Of a stretch of 64,000 nucleotides of DNA, positions 1 to 8,294 are shown piece after piece. The stretch lies in the NCBI GenBank assembly GCA_018268935.1, contig JAFDVS010000113.1:8467-72466 (forward strand). Reading direction: 5' to 3'. A model generated the notes under the pieces. That model was not told the origin of the DNA, ran no database searches, and saw only the letters and a program-made list of their open reading frames with translations. The stretch comes from Acidobacteriota bacterium. Lineage in GTDB: Bacteria; Acidobacteriota; Terriglobia; Bryobacterales; Bryobacteraceae. A program made the translations under genes and the position numbers. How positions within the stretch are numbered: position 1 is the first letter of the stretch; each line of letters starts with the position of its first letter.

Positions 1-757
1 ACCCCGCCCCAATCACCCTACAAGCCCCCACCAACTCCTTCAACATCCCCTTCGCCCGCGTCAACGTCATCCGTGGTAACGGCCCCGATATACTCAACCC
101 CGCTATCACCTTCTTCTGCCCATTCATCACCGGCGCCGCGATACACCGCCCATCCGGCTCGTTCTCCATGCTATCCATCGCATACCCCTGCGTCCGCACT
201 CTCTCCAACTCCACAATCAAATCCTTCTCCCGCACGATCGTCGCCGCCGTGAACTTCGGCATCCCCTTCGATCGCACCAGCCGCAACGCCTCCCGCTCCG
301 GCAAATCCGACAGCAGCACTTTCCCCAACCCCGTCGAATGCGGATAACGCCGGTTCCCGATCTTCGACGTCATCCGCACCGCCTGCTTGCTCTCCACCGT
401 GTCAATCACCAATACTTCCCCACCATCCAAAACCCCCAGATTCACAGTCTCCTTACAGCTCTCAGCCAGTTTCTCCATCACCGGACGCGCCGCCCGCAGC
501 AGCCGCTGCTCGAACCCCGTGTCCCGAGGCTCTTCAAACAACTTCCGCGACACACGATAGTTCAATTCCCCATCCCGCTCCAGATAACCCCGCGACTCCA
601 GCGTCGCCAGAATCCGGTACACCGTCGGCTTCGGCATGCCCGATAACTCCGTCAACCCCGCCAGCCCAATCCCCTCCGGCGACCGCCTCACCACATCCAA
701 AATATCAATCGCCTTATGCAACACCCTCACGCCCGCCGGTCCATGCTTCGCTTTCAT
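1..757 (-). CDS. IclR-family transcriptional regulator (3' end beyond window)
   Basis: DNA-binding regulator of the IclR family; 252 codons are visible and the C-terminus lies outside the left edge. The N-terminal part (about residues 9-60) reads as a winged helix-turn-helix (VLHKAIDILDVV, then GMPKPTVYRILATLESRGYL), followed by an effector-binding domain with the family hallmarks STGLGKVLLSDLP and GYAMDSMENEPDGRCIAAP. Start is the ATG whose complement is at 755-757. It diverges from the TonB receptor at 867, so that receptor and the PHP-like gene behind it are the obvious candidate targets. The ligand cannot be told from sequence; IclR proteins often sense aromatic or sugar-derived acids. 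A palindrome directly upstream of the start suggests autoregulation. Confidence 0.93.
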   Translation of the reverse strand, partial: MKAKHGPAGVRVLHKAIDILDVVRRSPEGIGLAGLTELSGMPKPTVYRILATLESRGYLERDGELNYRVSRKLFEEPRDTGFEQRLLRAARPVMEKLAESCKETVNLGVLDGGEVLVIDTVESKQAVRMTSKIGNRRYPHSTGLGKVLLSDLPEREALRLVRSKGMPKFTAATIVREKDLIVELERVRTQGYAMDSMENEPDGRCIAAPVMNGQKKVIAGLSISGPLPRMTLTRAKGMLKELVGACRVIGAG

Positions 758-758
758 C

Positions 759-775
759 GTTTCACATTGTAAAAC
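759..775. promoter_or_regulatory. Near-perfect 17-bp palindrome, candidate IclR operator
   Basis: GTTTCACATTGTAAAAC on the + strand: GTTT-AC and GT-AAAC arms match except for one internal pair and the centre. It ends one base upstream of the regulator's start codon, so a bound protein would cover the ribosome-binding region. It lies about 30 bp upstream of the receptor promoter. Function is inferred from position and symmetry. Confidence 0.5.
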
Positions 776-802
776 GCCAACCCATCAAAATACAAAATCC
801 CC

Positions 803-831
803 TTGACTCCGGCCACCCGGTCAGATAGATT
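803..831 (+). promoter_or_regulatory. Sigma70-like promoter for the TonB receptor
   Basis: TTGACT at 803-808, a 17-nt spacer, then TAGATT at 826-831, matching the -35 and -10 consensus well. Transcription would start near 838, about 29 nt ahead of the receptor ATG at 867, which has GAGGTG (855-860) as its ribosome-binding site. Confidence 0.6.
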
Positions 832-866
832 CAACACACTGTCTAATCCCAAATGAGGTGCTGACC

Positions 867-3800
867 ATGAAGATCTCCTGCCTTATCCTTCTCACCGCGT
901 TCTCCCTCCACGCGCAAGAAACCCGAAGCACCATCTTCGGCCGCGTTCTCGACGCGCAAAACGCCGCAGTCGTCGCCGCCGAAATCCTCGTCACCAACGT
1001 CGATACCAACGCCACAACGCGCCTCCGCTCCAACGAAACCGGATACTACGAGGCGAATCTCCTCCTCCCCGGCAACTACCAGGTCACCGGCGAAATGCAG
1101 GGCTTCAAGAAAACGGTCCGCTCCGGCATCCAGCTCTCCATCAGCTCACGCGTCGAAATCGACATCCAACTCGCCATCGGTGAAACAGCCGAAACCGTCT
1201 CCGTCAGTGCCGAGGCCCCCCTCCTCGAAGCCTCCAGCGTCAGTGCCGGACGAATCATGGAAAATCGCAGCGTCACTGATCTTCCGACATTCAACAACTC
1301 CCCGCTCATGCTCATCAAACTCGTCCCCGGCATCCAGGCCAGCGCCAATCGCCGCTACAACGGCGTCAACGCCCTCGGTGGCACCGCCGAAGCGCACAAC
1401 GCAGGCAACGTCGGCGGCAACGACTGGTCCATTGACGGCGTCCCCAACATGGGCGCAGGCTACTCCGCCGCCTACCTCCCTTACTCCACTACCATCCAGG
1501 AGTTTAAGGTCGAATCCACCAATTTCGACGCCTCCATCGGCCACACCACCGGCATGACCGTCTCCGTCATGACCAAGTCCGGCAGCAACTCCCTCCACGG
1601 AGCCCTCACCGAACAGCACTGGCAGCAGCGCTGGAACGGCACCCGCTTCTTCGTCAAGCAGCAGTACTACCGCAACATCTCCGCCGCCGAAGCCGCCGGC
1701 AACACCGCCCTCGCCAATCAACTCCGCAATTCCCCCAAGCAGCCCTCCGGCCATTCCAATAACTACGCCGGAACACTCGGCGGCCCCATCGTCATTCCCA
1801 AAATCGTCAACGGCCGCAACAAGCTCTTCTTCTTTTTCAGCTACGACGGCTTCGAAGACAAGAAAACCACCGAGTCCACCTTCAATCACACCGTCCCCTC
1901 ACTCGCCCACCGCGGCGGCAATTTCTCAGACCTCCTCGCCATCGGCCCGCGCTATCAACTCTACGATCCCCTCACCGTCCGTGCCGATCCCGCCCGCCCC
2001 GGCCACCTCATTCGCGATCCCATCGCAGGCAACATTCTTCCCACCTCCCGCATCGTCAGCCCCGCCAACGCCACCTACTCGAAGTTCTTCCCCAACCCCA
2101 ACAATCCTCCCGCCGCCGCCAATCTCGAGCCCCTCAACAACTACCTCGGTGTCGCCGAGCCCTACAACTGGAGCTACGGCGCGCTCGCCAATCGCTTCGA
2201 CTACAACCGCTCCGAGAAGCACCGCTTCTTCGGCCGCTGGTCCTGGCTCAAGTACCGCGAAGACCGCCAGGACTGGACCTTCGAAACCGCCCGTGGCCTC
2301 CAGACCAACGGCGTCAATCGCAACAACAGCGGCCTCACCGCCAACTACGTCTTCACTCCCAACAGCAACACCGTCCTCGATGTCCAGGCCGCCATCAACC
2401 ACTTCCGCGAAGGCAACATTCTCACCTCCGTCGCCACTGCATTCAAACCAAGCGACGTCGGCCTCCCCTCCTACCTCGATCAGGTCGCAGGCGAAAATCA
2501 CGCCCTCCCCATCATGGCCATCAACGGTTACGACACCCTCGGCCAGGCCGTCCCCGCCTGGACCAACTTCGTCCTCGCCTCCACCAAAATCAATCTCACC
2601 CACATCCGCGGATCCCATACCTTCACCGCGGGCATCGACGTGCGCGATCATCGCCGCTCCGGCGGCAACCCCGGCGAAGTGAACGGCCGTTTCAACTTCA
2701 CCAACAAGTTCACCAGCAAGGAAGAAGACGGGCTCACCGTCGCCGCCAACCTCGGCCACAGCTACGCCGCCTTCCTCATGGGCCTCCCCGCCTCCGCCAG
2801 CCTCGATAGCAACGGCAATTACTTCCTCCGCAATCCCTACGCCGGATGGTTCGTGCAGGATTCCTGGCGCGCCACCTCGCGTCTCACACTCATGCTCGGC
2901 CTCCGCATGGAAAGCGAGTGGGGCCGCACCGAACGCTACAACCGCGTCATCGGCTGGTTTGATCCCACCGCGAAACTCCCCATCACCGATGCCGCCCAAG
3001 CCGCCTACGCCCGCGCACCCATTCCCGAACTCGCCGCCTCCAGTTTCTCCGTCCTCGGCGGTTCCATCTATCCCGGCGTCAACGGAGCCCGCAACGCCCT
3101 CCAATCCACCGAGTTCATGTTCCTCCCCCGCTTCGGCGCCGCCTATCAACTCAACAACCGCACCGTCATCCGCGGCGGCTACGGCATCTACTTCGACACG
3201 CTCAACGCCCAGAACGTCGGCCCCGATCAATCCGGTTTCAGCCGCGCCACCGTCAGCCCCATCACCAATGACTTCGGCCAGACATGGCTCTCCGGCAACC
3301 CGCAAACAGGCGTCTCCCCGCTCACCAATCCCTTCCCCACTCGAGCCGATGGCACCCGCTTCGATGCCCCCGTCGGCGCAGCGCAAGGCCTCCTCGCACG
3401 CACTGGCGCCGGTTGGGGCTTCTTCGGCGAAAACGTCCCCCGAGCCCGTCAACACCGCTGGCGCGTCGATGTCCAACGCCAGCTCGGCAGCAATATGGTG
3501 GCCACCGTCGGCTACGCCGGCAGTTACTCCGACCAGATCCGCCTCGCTCGCCGCCTCGATTCTCTCCCCGGCCAATTCTGGAACACCACGTCGGTCAGAA
3601 ACGCCGCCCTCGCCACCAACCTCAATTCAAACGTCACCAATCCCTACCGCGTCCAAAACTTCACCGATCTACAAGCCTCCAATCCAATCCAGTATCAGGC
3701 GCTTTCTTCGCGCGGCTACTTCACCAGCGCCACCATTCCCAAACACATGTTGCTCCGTCCGTTCTCCCACATGAACAACATCTCCGATTCCTCCAGCACC

Positions 3801-4487
3801 GACGGCAAGGTCAAAACGCATTCCATCGAAGCCAGCTTCCAACGCCGCTTCTCCCGTGGCTTCACCTTCAACGCCAACTACACCGCGCTCTACGAACGCG
3901 ACAGGCTGTATTACCACAATGAATTCGACCCGCTACCCAGTTGGCGTCAATCGAACGCTGGCGTCCCTCAGCGCTTCGCCGCCACCGGCATCTTTGAGCT
4001 CCCCTTTGGCCGTGGCCGCGCCTATGCCCGCTCCGGCGTCGCCAGCGCCTTCCTCGGAGGCTGGCAGGTTGCAGGCACCTACGAATGGCAGCCCGGCGCG
4101 CTCCTCGATTGGGGCAACCTCTATTACTACGGCGAGCTCTCCGCCATCAACACCGGAACCCGCACCCTCGATCGCTGGTTCAACACCGACAACTTCGAGC
4201 GCAACTCGGCACGCACCCCCGCCGCATTCCAGGCCCGCGTCTTCCCCACCCGCGTCAATGGCGTCCGCGGCGACGGCCTCAATCGCATCGACGCCAACAT
4301 CCAGCGCGACTTCCGCCTCCGCGAATCGCTCACCCTCCAATTCCGCATGGATGCCCTCAACGCCGCCAACCGCTCGCAATTTGAAAACCCCAACCTCGAC
4401 CCGCTCTCCACTAACTTCGGCCGCGTCACCAACAACACCTCCAGCACCATGCGCTTCCTCCTCTTCCAGGTCCGTCTCAAGTTCTGA
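867..4487 (+). CDS. TonB-dependent receptor, Oar-like, with carboxypeptidase regulatory-like domain
   Basis: Outer-membrane receptor of the very large acidobacterial type, 1206 aa. A Sec signal peptide (MKISCLILLTAFSLHAQ) is followed by a carboxypeptidase-regulatory/beta-sandwich domain (about 20-105), a plug domain (about 120-240) and a long beta-barrel ending in an aromatic residue (VRLKF). I chose ATG 867 over an in-frame GTG at 858 because GAGGTG then serves as Shine-Dalgarno sequence with 6-nt spacing and the signal peptide starts cleanly. Codon third positions are overwhelmingly C. Only 14 bp separate it from the next gene, so the two are probably co-transcribed, with the divergent IclR gene as likely regulator. 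The cargo is unknown; oligosaccharide or peptide import is the usual guess for this class. Confidence 0.9.
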   Translation: MKISCLILLTAFSLHAQETRSTIFGRVLDAQNAAVVAAEILVTNVDTNATTRLRSNETGYYEANLLLPGNYQVTGEMQGFKKTVRSGIQLSISSRVEIDIQLAIGETAETVSVSAEAPLLEASSVSAGRIMENRSVTDLPTFNNSPLMLIKLVPGIQASANRRYNGVNALGGTAEAHNAGNVGGNDWSIDGVPNMGAGYSAAYLPYSTTIQEFKVESTNFDASIGHTTGMTVSVMTKSGSNSLHGALTEQHWQQRWNGTRFFVKQQYYRNISAAEAAGNTALANQLRNSPKQPSGHSNNYAGTLGGPIVIPKIVNGRNKLFFFFSYDGFEDKKTTESTFNHTVPSLAHRGGNFSDLLAIGPRYQLYDPLTVRADPARPGHLIRDPIAGNILPTSRIVSPANATYSKFFPNPNNPPAAANLEPLNNYLGVAEPYNWSYGALANRFDYNRSEKHRFFGRWSWLKYREDRQDWTFETARGLQTNGVNRNNSGLTANYVFTPNSNTVLDVQAAINHFREGNILTSVATAFKPSDVGLPSYLDQVAGENHALPIMAINGYDTLGQAVPAWTNFVLASTKINLTHIRGSHTFTAGIDVRDHRRSGGNPGEVNGRFNFTNKFTSKEEDGLTVAANLGHSYAAFLMGLPASASLDSNGNYFLRNPYAGWFVQDSWRATSRLTLMLGLRMESEWGRTERYNRVIGWFDPTAKLPITDAAQAAYARAPIPELAASSFSVLGGSIYPGVNGARNALQSTEFMFLPRFGAAYQLNNRTVIRGGYGIYFDTLNAQNVGPDQSGFSRATVSPITNDFGQTWLSGNPQTGVSPLTNPFPTRADGTRFDAPVGAAQGLLARTGAGWGFFGENVPRARQHRWRVDVQRQLGSNMVATVGYAGSYSDQIRLARRLDSLPGQFWNTTSVRNAALATNLNSNVTNPYRVQNFTDLQASNPIQYQALSSRGYFTSATIPKHMLLRPFSHMNNISDSSSTDGKVKTHSIEASFQRRFSRGFTFNANYTALYERDRLYYHNEFDPLPSWRQSNAGVPQRFAATGIFELPFGRGRAYARSGVASAFLGGWQVAGTYEWQPGALLDWGNLYYYGELSAINTGTRTLDRWFNTDNFERNSARTPAAFQARVFPTRVNGVRGDGLNRIDANIQRDFRLRESLTLQFRMDALNAANRSQFENPNLDPLSTNFGRVTNNTSSTMRFLLFQVRLKF

Positions 4488-4501
4488 TCCAATCAAGAAA
4501 C

Positions 4502-7195
4502 ATGCGCCATCTCCTGAAACTCGTCCTCGCTTCCGCATCGCTCGCCGGTGCCGCGCCCGTGCCGTTCGATACCAGCGCAGTCCGTCCCGGCCCCGTCACC
4601 GTCGTCAAAGAAGGTGACCTCGCTCTCGTCCGCTGGAAAGACGCCTCCAATCGCGATTGGGAGGCATCCTTCAATCTCGAACCCAACCGCCCGCTCATCG
4701 CCGCATTCAAAGTCGGCGGCACAACCGTGGTGCAAAACGCCGCCCCCATCTACAACGCGCAAACCGGAAAGCGCCGCGGCGGCTTCGACGAGTTCTTTGA
4801 CTTCCCGCCTTCCCACCCCGACGGCACGCGCAACTTCCAAGGCCAGCTCCAACTCACCGCTGCCCGCGCCGAAACCCTCGGCGATCGCGTCGAAGTGACA
4901 TTCGACGGCTTTCAAATGGGCATCTTCAAAGGCTCCATCCGCTACGTCTTCTACCCCGGCAGCCGCCTCATCCAGCAGGCCGCGGTCGCCTCCACCAATG
5001 AGCCCGACACGGCCTACTTCTACGACGCCGGCCTCCGCATGGCCGTCCCCCGCGACGCGCGCCCCGGCGGCAACATGGAGTCCGAAATCACTTACTACGA
5101 CCACAACGGCAAGCTCCAGACCGAACATCCCAACGTCTCCGAAAAGATCCCCGTCCGCGTCAAATACCGCACCCTCGCGGCCCGCGCCCAGGGCGGCAGC
5201 ATCGCCGTCTTTCCCACGCCGCACAAATATTACATGCCTCGCGATTTCACCACAGACATGGGCTTCCTCTGGCACACCGCCTGGCGCGGACAGGTCTACC
5301 TCGGCATCCGCCAGCTCCCTGATGACAACTCGCGCTACTACCCATGGATGAACGCACCCCCGGGCACCCAGCAACGCATGAACGTCTTCTTCCTCCTCAG
5401 CGACGCCGAGCCGCGCGCCGTCCTCGACGAAGTCCCCCGCTACACCAACCGCGACCGCTTCCCTCGCATCGATGGCTACAAAACCATCGCCCCCCACTGG
5501 CACTACGCCTACACCGTGCAAGCCATGGAGAAAGGCGCATCCTGGGTGCCGCCCTTCAAGCCCGTCCTGCAAAGCCTCGGCGTCGACGGCGCCATCATCG
5601 CCGACTTCCACGGCGACGGCCACCCGCAAGACCAAACCGAACTCCGCCTCAAGGAGCTCAAAGCTTACTTCGATTTCTGCCGCGCGCAAACAACCAGCGA
5701 TTTCCTCCTCATGCCCTCCGAAGAGGCCAACGTCCACTACGGCGGCCACTGGGCCGTCTCCTTCCCCAAGCCCGTCTATTGGTTCATGGCTAAGCCCGGC
5801 ACGAAGTCCACCAAAGCCGAAGTCCCCGGCTACGGCAGCGTCTACACCATCGGCAATTCCAAAGCCCTCCTCGACATGGTCCGCAAAGAGCACGGCTTCG
5901 CCTATCAAACCCATCCCCGCACCAAAGGCTCGAAAACCTTCCCCGACGATATCCGCTACACCGAGCACTTCCTCGACGACACCTACGTCGGTGCCGGTTG
6001 GAAACAAATGCCCGCCGACATGTCATCCCCCCGTCAGGGCGAGCGCTCCCTCAAACTCCTCGACGACATGAGCAACTGGGGCCTTCGCAAAAAGCTTCTT
6101 GCCGAAGTCGATGTCTTCCAAATCGACCACACCCACGAGCTCTACGCCCACATGAACATCAACTACGTCCGCCTCCCGCAGCTCCCCACCTACGACAACT
6201 ACGGCGCAGTGCTCGATGCCATGGCCAAGGGCGATTTCTTCGTCTCCACCGGCGAAGTGCTCATGCCCGAACACTCCATCAAAGAAACCAAACCCGGCAC
6301 GCTCCACGTCACCGCCGATCTCGCCTACACGCTCCCCCTCCAATTCGCCGAACTCGTCTGGGGCGACGGCCAGAACACTTTCCGCAAAATCCAATCACTC
6401 GAAACGACTCACGAATTCGGAAAGCACAAACTGCAATTCGACGCCGATACACCCAACTGGCGCTGGGCTCGCCTCGCCGTCTGGGACATCGCCGGCAATC
6501 CCGCCTTCGCCAATCCCGTCTACAACACGAAGACCAGCAAGGTCGTCGCCGTCGATGGCTGGCACAACAAAGAGCCGCAACCGCACTACGCCTGGGACGG
6601 CACATATCAAGGCGGCTTCTCCGGCCTCGGCCGCATGATCAACGGCTTCGGCGCAGCCACGCGCACCGTCAGCGCCGCGTTCACTGCAAAAACTCTGCAA
6701 GGCATCGACGTCCTGATCGTTGTCGATCCCGACACGCCGCAGGAATCCGCGTCACCCAACTACATCACCGATCCCGAAATTGACGCGACAGCCGAATGGG
6801 TCAAGCGCGGCGGAACACTTCTCTTACTCGGCAACGACCCCGGCAACTCCGAATTCCCCCGCATGAACGCCCTCGCCCGCCGCTTCGGCATCGAATTCGA
6901 AGAGCGCAAGCACGCCGACGCCAACGGCAATTCCAAACTCACGCTCTCCACGCCCGCGAATGGCTGGTTCACACCCGGCCTCAAATTCTACGGCGTCGAT
7001 CTCGCCCCATTACGAATCACTGCCTCCACCTCCGAAACACTCTTAGCCGAGCGCCAGACACCCATGATGGTCTCCGTCCAACACGGCGCCGGCCGCGTCA
7101 TCGCCCTCGGCGACCCCTGGCTCTACAACGAATACCTCTACACCCAGGACAACCGCCGCATCGCCGAAGAACTCTTCCGCCGCATCTTCCAGTAG
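4502..7195 (+). CDS. Secreted PHP-like metallohydrolase with C-terminal GATase/DUF4350-like domain
   Basis: 897-aa exported protein (signal MRHLLKLVLASASLAGAA). The N-terminal third (about 20-330) looks like a beta-sandwich. The middle contains PHP/CehA-like signatures: a DFHGDGH motif, the histidine-rich YQTHPRTKG and FQIDHTHELYAHMN segments, and YDNYGAVLDAMAKGDFFVSTGEV, typical of PHP-type hydrolases near their C-terminal end. The last about 200 residues (LIVVDPDTPQE...AEWVKRGGTLLLLGND...ALGDPWLYNE) resemble DUF4350/GATase-like folds that bind small ligands. It follows the receptor by 14 bp. Metal-dependent hydrolysis of a phosphoester or a lactone is possible; the substrate is unknown. Confidence 0.6.
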   Translation: MRHLLKLVLASASLAGAAPVPFDTSAVRPGPVTVVKEGDLALVRWKDASNRDWEASFNLEPNRPLIAAFKVGGTTVVQNAAPIYNAQTGKRRGGFDEFFDFPPSHPDGTRNFQGQLQLTAARAETLGDRVEVTFDGFQMGIFKGSIRYVFYPGSRLIQQAAVASTNEPDTAYFYDAGLRMAVPRDARPGGNMESEITYYDHNGKLQTEHPNVSEKIPVRVKYRTLAARAQGGSIAVFPTPHKYYMPRDFTTDMGFLWHTAWRGQVYLGIRQLPDDNSRYYPWMNAPPGTQQRMNVFFLLSDAEPRAVLDEVPRYTNRDRFPRIDGYKTIAPHWHYAYTVQAMEKGASWVPPFKPVLQSLGVDGAIIADFHGDGHPQDQTELRLKELKAYFDFCRAQTTSDFLLMPSEEANVHYGGHWAVSFPKPVYWFMAKPGTKSTKAEVPGYGSVYTIGNSKALLDMVRKEHGFAYQTHPRTKGSKTFPDDIRYTEHFLDDTYVGAGWKQMPADMSSPRQGERSLKLLDDMSNWGLRKKLLAEVDVFQIDHTHELYAHMNINYVRLPQLPTYDNYGAVLDAMAKGDFFVSTGEVLMPEHSIKETKPGTLHVTADLAYTLPLQFAELVWGDGQNTFRKIQSLETTHEFGKHKLQFDADTPNWRWARLAVWDIAGNPAFANPVYNTKTSKVVAVDGWHNKEPQPHYAWDGTYQGGFSGLGRMINGFGAATRTVSAAFTAKTLQGIDVLIVVDPDTPQESASPNYITDPEIDATAEWVKRGGTLLLLGNDPGNSEFPRMNALARRFGIEFEERKHADANGNSKLTLSTPANGWFTPGLKFYGVDLAPLRITASTSETLLAERQTPMMVSVQHGAGRVIALGDPWLYNEYLYTQDNRRIAEELFRRIFQ

Positions 7196-7206
7196 AATGA
7201 GCGGCC

Positions 7207-8007
7207 ATGTTGCTGCTGCTCGTCCTTCTCACCGCGCATCCGCTATTCAGCGAAGCTCCAGGCATCTGGAACCCCGCATCATCCAAGCTCTCCGGCGCCG
7301 GCTACACCATGCAACGGATCACACTCCGCCGGCCGCAACAAAGCACCGCCGGTGAACCCTTCGATCAGCTTCTCTCCATTCGCCAAGGCTCCGCCAGCCT
7401 CACCATTGCACAACGCAGCTCCACCATCGGCCCAGGCGATCTCATCCGCATCCCGCGCCGCACGGCCTACACCATTCAACCCAGCGCCGGAACCCTCGAA
7501 TTCATCGCCATCCAAATCAATCCCCTCGCTCCCGGCCGCAAAGCCCCCGCCGGAATTCGTCCCGTCCCAGGCCAAATGGGCGACGTAGTGAAGAAGGCGG
7601 AAATCGACTCCACCATCGCCCGCACCGAAGCCAACGCCCCTCTCCACACCCAGGACAACTTCACCGTCAACTTCGTCCTCTTCAAAGGACGCACCGGACC
7701 CTGGGAAGCCCACGCCAACTGCACTGATATTTACCTCGTCCAAACCGGATCCGGTTCCCTCCAGCTCGGCGGAACCATCGTCAACGCAAAACAGGAATCG
7801 GAAGGCGAACCCCGCGGCGCCGCAGTCACCGGAGCAAAGAGCCACAACGTCTCCGCCGGCAACATCGCCGTCATCCGACCTTGTCAGGCCGGAGGCCCCC
7901 AGCCTCGAACCGCCGCATCGCCGAAGAATTCGATCGGTGGGCATCGGTTCGAATCTGTGGCCCAAAAAAGATTGCCGAACCCGGAACGCACATCTATTTC
8001 CTTGTGA
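7207..8007 (+). CDS. Secreted bicupin, C-terminus lost at a rearrangement
   Basis: 266-aa frame with signal peptide (MLLLLVLLTAHPLFSEA) and two cupin-like halves: GEPFDQLLSIRQGSASL...GPGDLIRIPRRTAYTI (about 50-105) and HTQDNFTVNFVLFKGRTGPWEAH...TDIYLVQTGSGSLQLGG (about 145-200). The second cupin breaks off at NIAVIRPC (about residue 225). The remaining 40 residues are low-complexity and look non-native. The break falls at 7880-7900, exactly on a copy of the GGCC-GGA-GGCC repeat core. A TAGAAT hexamer (7193-7198) lies 8 nt before the ATG, suggesting a leaderless message separate from the upstream gene. Probably non-functional or partly functional. Confidence 0.6.
   Translation: MLLLLVLLTAHPLFSEAPGIWNPASSKLSGAGYTMQRITLRRPQQSTAGEPFDQLLSIRQGSASLTIAQRSSTIGPGDLIRIPRRTAYTIQPSAGTLEFIAIQINPLAPGRKAPAGIRPVPGQMGDVVKKAEIDSTIARTEANAPLHTQDNFTVNFVLFKGRTGPWEAHANCTDIYLVQTGSGSLQLGGTIVNAKQESEGEPRGAAVTGAKSHNVSAGNIAVIRPCQAGGPQPRTAASPKNSIGGHRFESVAQKRLPNPERTSISL
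7887..7898. repeat. Core of the GGCC-hairpin extragenic repeat at a gene break
   Basis: GGCCGGAGGCCC, the same 12-bp core found at 43421, 47099 and 50080. Here it sits at the point where the cupin reading frame stops resembling its family. Confidence 0.5.
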
Positions 8008-8249
8008 CTTTCACCCGTGCGAAGGCTTTGGTCTTCCCACCCGTGTCATTGTCTATGGACCACTGCCAGGCATCGCCCTCTCGCTTCCCATGCCCGATCC
8101 CTTAACACCCACTCGGAAACGATATCGTGCGTCGTACTCTTCCCGGCGATCGTACCATCGAGCACCCACTTTCCAACCAGCCGATCAAGAAGGGAATCCT
8201 GAAAACCCGTGGATTGGGCGCGCGCGCAATGTCGATCCTCCATTCGCAA
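7994..8249 (-). pseudogene. Broken remnant of a small DUF1579-like protein
   Basis: Two pieces of one protein lie in different frames on the minus strand. The 5' piece (from about 8249) encodes LLDRLVGKWVLDGTIAGKST followed by THDIVSEWVL. The 3' piece, ending at the stop 7994-7996, encodes GDAWQWSIDNDTGGKTKAFA and ends RVKVTRK. The order and motifs fit a lipocalin-like or DUF1579-type protein that has lost its middle and shifted frame. Family assignment is from memory and tentative; the frame change is directly visible. Confidence 0.45.
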
Positions 8250-8294
8250 TCATCTCTTGCCCCTCAGGGCGACGGCAACTCGTAAAATAAACGG

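Noticed and set aside
1926..3575. 549-codon open frame on the minus strand within the first TonB receptor
   Set aside because: It is antisense to a clear receptor gene. Its Gly/Ala/Glu/Val-rich wording is the usual shadow of C-ending codons in GC-rich DNA.
4493..6007. 504-codon open frame antisense to the PHP-like gene
   Set aside because: Same shadow effect, no motif, no ribosome site.
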